Part shown: piece by piece, positions 11,190-20,231 of the stretch
Layout of the letters: the number at the start of each line of letters is the position of its first letter
How positions within the stretch are numbered: the first letter of the stretch is position 1
Source: Litsea cubeba
Lineage: Eukaryota > Streptophyta > Magnoliopsida > Laurales > Lauraceae
DNA length: 64,000 bases
Direction: 5' to 3'
Assembly: GCA_012931725.1 (NCBI GenBank)
Contig: CM022948.1
Location: forward strand, 49,548,215 to 49,612,214
Position numbers and translations under genes: made by a program
Notes under the pieces: model-generated
The model's database searches: none
Seen by the model: the letters and a program-made list of their open reading frames with translations, nothing else
What the model was told of the DNA's origin: nothing

Positions 11190-11480
11190 CATCCTTCTTT
11201 CTTCTTTTTTTTTTTTTGGTACCACTTATATTTTTTGGTACTTATTTTTTTTTGTAGTGTTTGTGAACACTTTCTCTTTTTTTTTTTGGTACCACATGTA
11301 TTTTTTGGTACTCTTTTTTTTGTAGTGCTTGTGAACACTTTCTCTTTTTTTTTTTTTGTTATCCCTACGCTCACTTTAATCTTTTTGTGATAAAAGTAAT
11401 TGCTAAATGGGATGCTTTTCTCTTTTTTTTTGTTATCCCTACGCTCACTTGAATCTTTTTGTGATAAAAGTAATTGCTAA
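11190..11480. repeat. Two pairs of approximately 75-bp tandem repeats
   Basis: A unit with TTTTTTGGTACCAC and GTGAACACTTTCTC occurs twice (about 11213-11270 and 11286-11345), followed by a unit with TTATCCCTACGCTCACTT and GATAAAAGTAATTGCTAAAT twice (about 11357-11410 and 11431-11485). They lie directly 3' of the PMD gene and probably form its 3' untranslated region. Confidence 0.8.
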
Positions 11481-11529
11481 ATGGGATTTGATCAAAAGGT
11501 TGTCATTTTGTGAAAATCTTTTGTCAAGT

Positions 11530-11890
11530 GATTGTTTTGGCATAAAAACCAGGTTTTTGTTTGTGGCATGGAAGCCAATTTTGGCATGAGAGCCAGCTTT
11601 TCTTGTGGCATTGATAGCCGAGTTTTTTTTGTGGCATCTATAGCCAGTTTTGGTGGCATTGATAGCCGGTTTGTTTTGTGGCATTGATAGCCGGTTTGTG
11701 GCATTTATAGCCGGTTTTTTTTTTTTGAAATCCAAGTTTTTTTTTTGTTTGTGGCATTGATAGCCGGTTTTGTTTTTGGTGGCATTGATAGCCGGTTTGT
11801 GGCATTTATAGCCGGTTTGTTTTGGTGGCATTGATAGCCGGTTTGTGGCATTTATAGCCTGTTTGTGGCATTTATAGCCTGTTTTGGTTT
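11530..11890. repeat. GGCAT(N)TAGCC short hairpin repeat cluster
   Basis: Over ten copies of GGCATTGATAGCC, GGCATTTATAGCC or GGCATCTATAGCC spaced 20-45 bp, with outlying forms GGCATGGAAGCC and GGCATGAGAGCC. Each has a 3-bp GGC/GCC stem. The same motif is found in the LTRs of this family (about 3091-3164, 23615-23690) and in the older solo LTR (about 39985-40025, reversed). Confidence 0.85.
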
Positions 11891-11903
11891 TCAAAAAAAA
11901 AAT

Positions 11904-12360
11904 GCAAGTATCGACTAAAAGTCGCCTCCCTGCTGAATGTTCTTGCAAGTATCGATGGAATGTCGCATCCTTGCTCATTCGGTTGCGAGTATCGATGGAA
12001 TGTCGCATCCTCGCGGATTTGGGTGCAAGTATCGATGGAATGTCGCATCCTTGCTTTTCAAAAATTTTGGTTTTGCGGGTACTGACTTGATGTCGTTTCC
12101 CCACGATTTTTGAAATTTGTGGTTTTCTCGAACCTTTGGGTTATGGATATCAACTGAAATGTTGCGTCTCCACAGTTTTTTTAGGTTTTTTTCGAACCTT
12201 TGAAATTTGGGTTCTGGATATCAACTGAAATGTTGCATCTCCACAGTTTTGGATTTTGCAAGTATCGACGAAATGTCGCTTCCCTGCGTTTTTGGAAGTG
12301 TCGAACGTGGTTCGCTTACTTCCGATTTGTGCGAGTATCGACTAAGCGTCGCTTCCTCGC
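11904..12360. repeat. Array of ten 30-nt two-stem hairpins with covarying stems
   Basis: Units at about 11904, 11945, 11985, 12025, 12075, 12143, 12214, 12258, 12294 and 12331. Each is about 30 nt: 5-nt outer arm, 3-nt bulge (TAT, TGT or TAC), 4-5-nt inner arm, 3-6-nt loop, inner arm, 4-nt bulge, outer arm. The arms change together: outer GCAAG/CTTGC (11945, 12025), GCGAG/CTCGC (11985, 12331), GGAAG/CTTCC (12294), TGGA/TCCA (12144, 12215); inner CGAC/GTCG, CAAC/GTTG, CGAAC/GTTCG. Conservation of pairing while the bases change indicates selection or copying of a structure, not only of sequence. The array lies between the 3' ends of the convergent PMD and pol genes, so both transcripts could carry it. 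Function unknown. Confidence 0.85.
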
Positions 12361-12724
12361 GGGTTTTTGAAAAACCATTTTTTTTTGTTGTTTAAAGACA
12401 CGAGGGTCATAAGTTTTGACCTAAAACCATTTTGGCAGTAAAAGGCATGGTGGACTAGGGTGGAAATCCCTGAATCCGGATTTTGTTTCAAACCATGAAT
12501 TTTGGGTTCAAGGGTTGAAAATTTTGGTCAAGTTAGGGAAAGGTTCCTAAACTTGGATTTTTTTTTGTTTGAACAATGAAACGATGAAAGTAAGCATTGT
12601 TTTAGATTTCTAGAAATTTCAACATTTGATATGAAAATTCTAAAAAAGGGTGGGTTTAGCGAGCGTGTACCTGGAAACCGGTTTTGGCCATACAGGCATT
12701 GCTCTTACCCAGTTGGGTAAGTCT
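12361..12724. other. Non-coding 3' flank of pol in the inner Tat element
   Basis: No gene or clear repeat family is seen. The stretch has short direct repeats of TTGG(A/G)TTC-like phrases and ends at the pol stop codon. Confidence 0.6.
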
Positions 12725-13528
12725 TCAAGGGTAGTACCGCTTTAAGAACTTGCCATTGATGGGCAGCATACATCTGTCACCTTCCATGTTTAGGAGTGCG
12801 TATGCGCCATTGGAGAAAACTTTGTCGATGACGTAGGGTCCCTCCCATTTTGGCTCAAATTTGCCTTTGGACTTGTGAGCGAAGACCATTGGTCTTTTTA
12901 CCGCAAGAACCAAGTCACTCTTTTTGTAGGCACGTTGCCTAACCTTTTTATCGAAAGATCCTGCCATACGTGCTTGGTAAAGTTCAATGCTTTGTTGAGC
13001 TTCGAGCCGTCTCTCATCGAGATTGTCCAGCTCATGGAGTCGCAATTTGACATTGCTTTCTTGAGTCATGTCATTTTGCAAGGATACCCTCAAGGAAGGA
13101 ATTTGTACTTCCAAGGGCACGACAGCTTCGCATCCATAGACCAAGGAGAATGGTGTGCTATGGGTTGATCCTCGAACGGTGGTTCGATAGGCCCACAAAG
13201 CTTCGGACATTTTGTCGCTCCTGTAGAATCGATGATCCCGGAACTGTGGTCCGTTATCATGGACGAATCTTTTGGGTATGCCGAAACGACAAATGATGTT
13301 GGTGCGTAGGAACTGAAGGACTGATGAGGTCTTCATTTCGTTAAACGCAAATGCTTCTGACCACTTGGAGAAGTAATCCGTAGCGGCGAAGATGAAGCGA
13401 TGACCTTTGCTTGAAGGGGAGAAATAGGACCTATGATGTCCATACCCCAGGCTTCGAAAGGCCATGAGATCGCTGTAGGATGCAGCCATTCTGGAGGCAT
13501 GTGAATGTAATCTCCATGAACTTGGCAT
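12725..13528 (-). pseudogene. Inner Tat integrase, C-terminal part with catalytic deletion
   Basis: Continues the polyprotein after a frame change near 13430-13528. It shows the integrase core (ATDYFSKWSEAF, VHDNGPQF with the second Asp), then jumps to MSEALWAYRTTV. Compared with the outer element in this window, about 45 residues between these two motifs are missing, including the stretch that would hold the third catalytic residue (Glu). The C-terminal part, ending in NGKFLKRYYP, is otherwise full length. An integrase without the Glu of the D-D-E triad should not join DNA ends, so this copy could not integrate with its own enzyme. Confidence 0.85.
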
Positions 13529-16500
13529 TGTTGGCAGCGCTTAGCAAATTGCATTGCGTCAGCTACCATGGTAGGCCAGTAATATCCTAACCTTTTTATC
13601 TGATCATAGAGCTTAGGTCCAGCCTGATGAGCTCCACAAAGACCAGCATGAACTTCTTTGAGTGTTTCTTCAGCCTCTTGTTGTGACAAGCAGCGTAGAA
13701 GTACTCCGTTGAAGGATTTCCTGTAAAGGATTTTTGAAGGAATATCCAAATGGAAGCTTGGGGTTCGCCTTTGGATGCTTACCCGTTCTTTTGGATCTTC
13801 AGGTAGGATTCCGAACATAATGTAATCAATGAACGGATCCCTCCAGTCGCCAATTGAAGTTTGAAGGATTGAAATCCGACTTCCGACCACTTGGTGGCAT
13901 TCAGCAACTGCTTGGTGTGTGTTAAGAGGAGGAAGGATTCTTCTTTCGCACACTGTGACTTGCATGCTTTCCCCTTCCTGGATTGCCATGGATGCGGCAA
14001 GTCCGGCTAGGGCATCTGCACGTATGTTTTCACCTCTACGAATGTGGGTGATGTGACAGATGTCAAACTTTTGCAGAAGTGATTGTGCCTTGTTGTAGTA
14101 GGGCATCAAATCTGGCTTCCTGACTTCAAATTTCTGATTCATCTGGTTGACGATCAGTTGAGAGTCTCCAAAGACTTCCAGCATGGTGATACCGGATTCG
14201 ATGGCGAGTAACAATCCTAAGATCAGAGCTTGATATTCAGCTGCATTGTTTGTGCATGGTTCCAGTAGCGAGAAAGCGTGTGGAATCATGTATTTGTCGA
14301 GGCTAACAAAGAGGATGCCAACTCCCGAGATCAGCTGTCTTTTTTCATTTGTCCTGGTTGCACCGTCAAAGTACATGTCCCAGGAGGCACTTTGTGAGAA
14401 AGTCTCCACATTGTAGACTGGTTCGTCTGGGAGATCATCTCTGAGTGGAGAATCTTTAGGCAATGGATGCTCTGCGAGGAAGTCTGCTAGAGCTTGCCCT
14501 TTGATTGCTTTTTGTGGTACATACCTAATATCAAATTGTGACAGAAGGATGGACCATTTTGCCAGTCGAGCATTGAGAGAACCTGCCTTTGTGACAAGGA
14601 CCTTCAAGAGGTTGACCCTCGAGACCAGGTAGACTGTGTTGGAAAGCAAGTAGTGACGCAGCTTTTGTACGGCGAACATCACTGCAAGACATTCTTTTTC
14701 GACTGGAGAGTAGCGATGCTCTGAACCTACTAGCATGCGGCTGAGGTAATATAGAGCAGCTTCTTTTCTTTGATCATTTTCTTGCGCAAGCAGAGCTCCC
14801 AGAGAGTGATCAAGGGCTCTTGTGTACAAGATGAATGGTTTTCCAGTGGTAGGAGCAGCTAACACTGGAGGTTTTGTCAGGTATGACTTGATGTCTTGGA
14901 AAGCAGCTTCACAGTCAGCATCCCAGACAAAGTTTACACCTTTTTTCATCAACCGGGAGAATGGACAGCATTTCCCCGAAAGATTGGAGATGAACCGTCT
15001 GATGTAGGCCAATCTCCCTTGAAGCCCTTTGAGTTCTCTCAAGGTTCTTGGAGAGGGCATTTCTAGAATGGCTTTGACTTTTATGGGGTCAAGCTCTATT
15101 CCAGCTTTCCGAACTAAGAATCCGAGGAACTTACCCGACGAGACGCCGAAGAAGCATTTCAATGGATTCATTCGCAGTTTGTGTTTGCGAAGCCGGAGGA
15201 AGACTTCTCGAAGGTTTTCGAGATGATCTTCTTTTCTTTTGCTTTTGACGGCGAGGTCATCAACGTAACATTCAACCGTCTTGTGCTGCATATCTTGGAA
15301 TATTTTCATCATAGCCCTCTGATATGTGGCACCAGCATTCTTCAGACCAAATGGCATGACAGTGTAACAATACACGCCAAATGGGGTTCGAAAGGATGTA
15401 TGTTTTTCATCCTCAGGATGCATCTTTATCTGATTGTAGCCAGAGAAACCATCCATGAATGTCATTCGCTCGAATCCACAGGTATTATCAATCATTACCT
15501 CTGGTATGGGGAGCGGAAATTCATCTTTTGGGCATGCGCCATTCAGGTCTCTATAATCAATACAGACCCTGATCTGCCCATTTTTCTTTGTCACGGGGAC
15601 AATGTTGGCCAACCATTCAGGATGTTGTTCCTCACGGATGAAGCCGACGCTTTTGAGTTTTTGAACTTCTTGTTCAATTTTATCCATCACATCTGGACGG
15701 AATCTTCTTTGGCCTTGCTTGACAGGCTTGATGTCTTCTTGAAGATTGAGTTTGTGAACTGCTATTTTGGGGTCTAAGCCTGGCATTTCAGCATAAGACC
15801 ATGCAAAGCAATCAACGAACTCACGAAGAAAAGCGATATACTCGGGTAACTCATCATCCTTTATATTCTTGCTTATGAATACAGGACGTGGGTTATCTGG
15901 TGTTCCCAAGTCTATCTTTTGAACAGGATCTTCTGTTGGAAGGTTCGAAGGTGGTTCCTCCACAATATTTTCGGAGGCTTCCAGCTCAACGAAACCTTCT
16001 GGGGTTTCAAGGGCATTTCCAGACCAAGGTTTTGTTCCTTTCCACGGGTCTTCTTGATCGGTAATTTTCCCAAGGCTTGCTATGAGATGATCCCAATCGC
16101 CTGTTGAAACTGAGTCGAAGTAGGCTACTTCTTTTGGAGATGAGGGTTCTTCTGGGTCAGAAGTCCACACGTCTGTGCCATCGGACAACTCCTCTTCATT
16201 TTCGGAGAAATCGTGCCAATTAGATGAGCTTCCTGGATCTTTGTCAGGTGACTCATCAAAGAGATATCCAGGGAGATCGATGTCTTCATGGATTTGAGAT
16301 GTTGAGGCTTGGTCAGTATACTGACTTCTAAGCCTTTGTGTCAACTGTCTCAAGGGAGTGTCAGGATCATACCCTAACCCGTGTGAAGACTTTTCTACAT
16401 AGCCGTAGAGTCTCCAATCTTCCAGCTGGCTTTTGGTCAAGACGGGCCCCAATGGCGTGAGAATACCGCGTCCTTCTCCCAAACCGACGGGGTTTTGAGC

Positions 16501-16707
16501 GTCATAGCCCATTTTCTTCATGATAGCTTGTGCCACAGAACTGTATAAGGATAGTTGAGGCGTACCTTTATTTTGGAAAGGTTCAAGCATGGAGTTTGAT
16601 GAAGAAGCATCCGATCTATGGAAGAAGATCGGCTTTTCCTTTGTTGAAGTTGCTGGAACAACGAAGGAAGCTGACGTAGGATCTTCTATGTCAGAAGTTG
16701 TCTCCAT
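13333..16707 (-). CDS. Inner Tat pol: G-patch, reverse transcriptase, two RNases H, integrase N-terminus
   Basis: 1124 residues. Order: G-patch-like segment (about 58-90, KKMGYDAQNPVGLGEGRG); acidic linker; reverse transcriptase (about 330-545) with FMDGFSGYNQIK and YVDDLAVKS, the two Asp of the active site intact; connection/first RNase H (about 620-740), with weak catalytic conservation as usual in this lineage; second, archaeal-type RNase H (about 776-905) with D in YFDGATR, E in NNAAEYQAL, D in FGDSQL and D in RADALAGL all present; integrase zinc domain (HAGLCGAH and CQQC, 1020-1062) and first catalytic Asp in WGMDIIGP (about 1090). The frame ends soon after; the integrase continues in another frame at 13528-12725. 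It acts in copying the element RNA in cytoplasmic particles. Confidence 0.93.
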   Translation of the reverse strand: METTSDIEDPTSASFVVPATSTKEKPIFFHRSDASSSNSMLEPFQNKGTPQLSLYSSVAQAIMKKMGYDAQNPVGLGEGRGILTPLGPVLTKSQLEDWRLYGYVEKSSHGLGYDPDTPLRQLTQRLRSQYTDQASTSQIHEDIDLPGYLFDESPDKDPGSSSNWHDFSENEEELSDGTDVWTSDPEEPSSPKEVAYFDSVSTGDWDHLIASLGKITDQEDPWKGTKPWSGNALETPEGFVELEASENIVEEPPSNLPTEDPVQKIDLGTPDNPRPVFISKNIKDDELPEYIAFLREFVDCFAWSYAEMPGLDPKIAVHKLNLQEDIKPVKQGQRRFRPDVMDKIEQEVQKLKSVGFIREEQHPEWLANIVPVTKKNGQIRVCIDYRDLNGACPKDEFPLPIPEVMIDNTCGFERMTFMDGFSGYNQIKMHPEDEKHTSFRTPFGVYCYTVMPFGLKNAGATYQRAMMKIFQDMQHKTVECYVDDLAVKSKRKEDHLENLREVFLRLRKHKLRMNPLKCFFGVSSGKFLGFLVRKAGIELDPIKVKAILEMPSPRTLRELKGLQGRLAYIRRFISNLSGKCCPFSRLMKKGVNFVWDADCEAAFQDIKSYLTKPPVLAAPTTGKPFILYTRALDHSLGALLAQENDQRKEAALYYLSRMLVGSEHRYSPVEKECLAVMFAVQKLRHYLLSNTVYLVSRVNLLKVLVTKAGSLNARLAKWSILLSQFDIRYVPQKAIKGQALADFLAEHPLPKDSPLRDDLPDEPVYNVETFSQSASWDMYFDGATRTNEKRQLISGVGILFVSLDKYMIPHAFSLLEPCTNNAAEYQALILGLLLAIESGITMLEVFGDSQLIVNQMNQKFEVRKPDLMPYYNKAQSLLQKFDICHITHIRRGENIRADALAGLAASMAIQEGESMQVTVCERRILPPLNTHQAVAECHQVVGSRISILQTSIGDWRDPFIDYIMFGILPEDPKERVSIQRRTPSFHLDIPSKILYRKSFNGVLLRCLSQQEAEETLKEVHAGLCGAHQAGPKLYDQIKRLGYYWPTMVADAMQFAKRCQQCQVHGDYIHMPPEWLHPTAISWPFEAWGMDIIGPISPLQAKVIASSSPLRITSPSGQKHLRLTK

Positions 16708-16728
16708 TGGAGTAAGAGCAGGCTGAAC

Positions 16729-17436
16729 TTACTGAGTGTCAGCTTGGCTTGACGATGTGTCGTCTTCTGGCTCTGAATCCGAGTCCGTGTCTTGCATGAT
16801 AGACACAAAAGAGACAACAAATTTGCCCCCAGGCTTTTGTTTTGCCTTCTTCACTTTAGTTGTGATGACCAAAGGCTTTGAAGATTTGAGGGAGATGATG
16901 AAGGGAGTTTGAATGCTCTCTTCAGATTTACCGGATGGTTTGTTTTCTTCCGGTGATTGTTGAGGAGCTTTGCCTTTATCTTTCTGGAGATTTTCGGCAA
17001 AGGGTGCTGTGTGCTTCTCCTCTTCTTCTTTTTCACCTTCATACATTTGTGAGTCTGCGAAGTGGATTTCTTTACCTTTGAAAGGTTTTCTGTCCGCAAA
17101 GACTCGATGTATCATGCCGTCGTCGCCAACAAACTTGATGCATTGATGTAGAGTTGAAGGGACAACACCATTCTCATGGATCCAAGGGCGTCCGAGAAGG
17201 ATGTTGTAGCATGAAGGGGTCTTTATTGCATATACTGTGACCTCAGAGATAAGATCACCGATCTGCAACTTGAACCTGATTTTGCCGATAGGCCTTTGAG
17301 TACTCCCATCGTATCCAAAGATAGATACAGATGTGTGGCTCAGTTTGCTGGGTGGGATGCCCAACTCTTCAAGAGCCGATGTGGAGATGAGGTTGAGTGC
17401 AGAACCTGGGTCGATCTGAACTCTATGCATAGGCAT
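16729..17436 (-). CDS. Inner Tat aspartic protease
   Basis: The catalytic motif is IDPGSALNLIS near the start of this frame, and the conserved NILLGRPWIHE follows about 75 residues later. DPGS rather than DTG/DSG is common in Tat elements. A charged linker (EGEKEEEEKHT and onward) leads to the G-patch of pol. The same frame continues into the pol frame at 16707, separated only by TAA at 16729-16731. That TAA lies within the sense string CAGTAAGTTCAG, which resembles a 5' splice site; Ogre elements are known to have an intron between protease and RT. Upstream the frame changes near 17520 in a short A run, so the link with gag is broken in this copy. Confidence 0.85.
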   Translation of the reverse strand: MPMHRVQIDPGSALNLISTSALEELGIPPSKLSHTSVSIFGYDGSTQRPIGKIRFKLQIGDLISEVTVYAIKTPSCYNILLGRPWIHENGVVPSTLHQCIKFVGDDGMIHRVFADRKPFKGKEIHFADSQMYEGEKEEEEKHTAPFAENLQKDKGKAPQQSPEENKPSGKSEESIQTPFIISLKSSKPLVITTKVKKAKQKPGGKFVVSFVSIMQDTDSDSEPEDDTSSSQADTQ

Positions 17437-18329
17437 TTCCTTGATATACCCTGTGAAGTACAGGGGTCGGTTATGCCTGGTTTCGCCAAGTAGGAGGTCA
17501 TCCTTTGTGAAGGCGATGGTTGCACTGGCTGCTTTTTAACCGAGAGGCATTCAATGCATGATCCCTCAGTTTTCTTCTTTTCTCCCTTTGAGGAGGCTTC
17601 TGAGTTTTTGACCCGGTAATCCATTTCAATTTGGAGGACTTGCGGGGCATGTTTGTCGACATCCTCATTCAGTTTTTGTATCTCTGAGATGAGATTATCA
17701 CGAGTGTGCGGAGACATTCGCAACAAATCTAGGATGTGCAGACGTGCAGGTATGTGCTTGAAGTGTTCAATCAAGTCATACTTGAAAGCCTCCTTAGGGC
17801 CTGCATGTTCATCATTGTTGCCACTAGGGGCGCTTACAACATCTTTTCCCGAAGGATTTACATATGTAAAGGAAGATTGGTTGTAATTTTTGTGGTAGTC
17901 CCGGCCAGAGCGGGTGCCTCTACCAACTTCGAGAGCTTCTTGAGAAGGGTCTTCGTTTGGAAGATTGTCTTCAGGATCAAGAGGCTGTCGTTTTTCATTT
18001 GCTGAGGATGCATCAGCGGCAGAGTTACCATCCTCAGTGATTGTGTTGCATGGAGCATTTTCCGGGAACAAGTCCTGAACAGCATTCAGCAATCTTTCTT
18101 CTTCGTTGACTAATTCATCGTCCCAAGCATCAATAGCTGGGAATTCTTCAGTCAGGAAGGGTGTGAACTTTGAAGTCACAGTCTCAGGAGAAGAAACCTG
18201 AGAGGGTGTCATCTCAGTGAAAGTCACGTGAGACGAGGTGGCTCCAGAAGATATATTGCTAGGCGTCGCCGGAGTGTAAGTGCTCTCATCAGACGATGCT
18301 TCGGAAGAGCTATAATCCCGAATTATCAC
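17340..18329 (-). CDS. Inner Tat gag-protease linker region
   Basis: Acidic, Ser-rich frame in the same phase as gag (18504-20231) after an in-frame TAA at 18504-18506. It shows segments typical of the Tat gag-pol linker (YDLIEHFKHIPARLHILDLL; MSPHTRDNLISEIQKL) before the protease. The first half of the protease lead-in is present only in the overlapping frame, so a one-base change near 17520 separates the two. Confidence 0.7.
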   Translation of the reverse strand: MIIRDYSSSEASSDESTYTPATPSNISSGATSSHVTFTEMTPSQVSSPETVTSKFTPFLTEEFPAIDAWDDELVNEEERLLNAVQDLFPENAPCNTITEDGNSAADASSANEKRQPLDPEDNLPNEDPSQEALEVGRGTRSGRDYHKNYNQSSFTYVNPSGKDVVSAPSGNNDEHAGPKEAFKYDLIEHFKHIPARLHILDLLRMSPHTRDNLISEIQKLNEDVDKHAPQVLQIEMDYRVKNSEASSKGEKKKTEGSCIECLSVKKQPVQPSPSQRMTSYLAKPGITDPCTSQGISRKCLCIEFRSTQVLHSTSSPHRLLKSWASHPAN

Positions 18330-18503
18330 ATTACAGGAAGCTCTGACGGGAGACGTTGCCTGATCGGAGTCAGACTCATCCTCGGATGTGAGAGGATCGT
18401 CTATCCAGCAATTTTCTCCATTTTCAGGAGTTAAGGGAGGATGTACCTGATGGTCTTCAGGGACTTCAGGCTCTGGATTGCGAGGAGGCTCGTTGACGCG
18501 TTC

Positions 18504-20231
18504 TTACTCTTGTTCTAGAGCGAGTCGCTGCAAGATCCTTGCATATTCTTCAAGATCAGGCATGGGAGCCGGATCTTCTTCTTCATCATCTCTTTGTGGC
18601 TCAACATTGTTGATTTCCACTGGAGTAATGAGAGGTGCTGGGTCAGCAGCATTTTCTTGTACAGCCTCTTGGTCTTCTTCATCATCAGACCAGGATCCTT
18701 GTGGCTGTAGGGGGTTATACCAGATTACTGGCATAAGATGAGACTCAGGAACCCATTCTTCATCGGAGAGATATTCTCCTGTTTCAAGGGACTCCTCCCA
18801 CTCATCTGTGTAGTTGGATTCGAATCCATCATCGGTGTCGCTGGATTCGTATCCATCAATGGAGAATCCAACTACTGAATTGCAAGAGTATGATGCCTCC
18901 TGCATGGCTTCTTTGAATTGAGGTGGCATGAAATCACTGAGAGTGAATTTCCTTACCCCCTTTGAAGTCTCTGGAAGGGATGTTTTTGTTACCTCCAGTG
19001 AAGCGGTAGAGGAAGCCTCTGCCTTTTCTCTGACCTCTAGTTTTGGCTGGGTCTTCTCTTGCCGTTTGAGCTTGAGGAGATGTTTCCTAGCCTGCCTTCG
19101 CTGTTGAGCTGTAGGCTTTATTTTCACGACCTCCCAATTTTCATCTTCCAGGAGATCGGGATGTACCCATATCGGTTGTCCGTCTGGTGTCGGGTAAGGA
19201 ACCAGTTCCTCGGACGCTTCGATTGAGTTTATCACCTTGAAGGAAGTAGTGATCTTCTTCTTCGGTGATCTTGACGTTTGTCCACATGTCACCATGTTGA
19301 CGGAGGCAGACCCATAGTTTTTGTCAAAGGTGATGACTCCGTTTTTCCACATCTCATTTATCTTCTCTCTCACAACGAAGCATTGATTGAGAGGATGCGA
19401 GATCATCTGGTGGTATGGACAGTACCGAGGATCGTTGGTTTTGCCAACATCACCCGGTCTTTTTGGTTCAGGCAAGGTGAGCTTGCCGTTTGCCACAAGA
19501 GCCCCGAAGATTTCATCAACATCTTCATCAAACGGGTATTTCTTCTCTACTCGTTCTTTGAAGGCGTCAGAGAGTTCAGGTCTCTTACCAGCAGCTTTGT
19601 TTTCAGCTTTCTTTGGTGGCTGAGGAGCTGGCTTGGTTTGCACATTGAGGACCTCTTTTTTCTTTGGTTTAGAGGTTGCAATGGCGGTTGGCTCTTTCTT
19701 TGATGATTTCTGACTGTTGAGGTCTTTAATCACCGTTTCAGCTTCCATGGAAGCTTCTAGGAGTTCTCCCAGGTTTTTTGATTTGTTGCCGATGATCATG
19801 GAGCGGATTCTGGCTCTCATGTTGTTTCGGCAGATGTCGACTAGCGACGCTTGTGGCAATACATCAGAGCATTTGTATGCCATTGCTTTCCACTTGTGAA
19901 TGAAGTCATATGTTGACTCATTCTCCCCCTGTTTTAGGCTGCACAGCTGAGCCATAGTAGCGGGGTGATCCTCACCTTTGAAGTGAGTCAGGAAGCGTGT
20001 CTCTAGCATGGCCCAGTTTTGGATTGAGTCCTCCGGCAGAGTGGAGTACCAATCGAAGGCCGTACCTTTTAGGGTACTTGCAAAGAGGCGGATCTTGAGT
20101 GCATCTTGATCCGCGATAGCTCCCGTCAGGATCTTGAAGTGGATGACGTGCTGTCTGGCTGATCCTTTCCCCGTATATGTTTGGAGAGTAGGATGCTTGA
20201 ATTTGGTGGGAACGGGACCGAGTCCATCCAT
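18504..20231 (-). CDS. Inner Tat gag
   Basis: 575 residues from MDGLGPVPTKFKHPTLQTYT. Contains the retrotransposon gag fold (about 20-150; FDWYSTLPEDSIQNW, LCSLKQGENESTYDFIHKW), a Lys/Pro-rich stretch, a zinc-knuckle-like CPYHQMISHPLNQC (a CHHC form; residue order differs from CCHC), and a Glu/Asp-rich tail. It forms the particle shell around the RNA. The reading frame upstream (20232-21641) is fragmented by frame changes, so the shown start may be internal to the original gag. An in-frame TAA ends it before the linker at 18329. Confidence 0.85.
   Translation of the reverse strand: MDGLGPVPTKFKHPTLQTYTGKGSARQHVIHFKILTGAIADQDALKIRLFASTLKGTAFDWYSTLPEDSIQNWAMLETRFLTHFKGEDHPATMAQLCSLKQGENESTYDFIHKWKAMAYKCSDVLPQASLVDICRNNMRARIRSMIIGNKSKNLGELLEASMEAETVIKDLNSQKSSKKEPTAIATSKPKKKEVLNVQTKPAPQPPKKAENKAAGKRPELSDAFKERVEKKYPFDEDVDEIFGALVANGKLTLPEPKRPGDVGKTNDPRYCPYHQMISHPLNQCFVVREKINEMWKNGVITFDKNYGSASVNMVTCGQTSRSPKKKITTSFKVINSIEASEELVPYPTPDGQPIWVHPDLLEDENWEVVKIKPTAQQRRQARKHLLKLKRQEKTQPKLEVREKAEASSTASLEVTKTSLPETSKGVRKFTLSDFMPPQFKEAMQEASYSCNSVVGFSIDGYESSDTDDGFESNYTDEWEESLETGEYLSDEEWVPESHLMPVIWYNPLQPQGSWSDDEEDQEAVQENAADPAPLITPVEINNVEPQRDDEEEDPAPMPDLEEYARILQRLALEQE

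Noticed and set aside
11530..12360. CRISPR-like appearance of regularly spaced repeats
   Set aside because: Plant nuclear DNA with no cas genes; repeats are variable and lie inside a retrotransposon 3' region.
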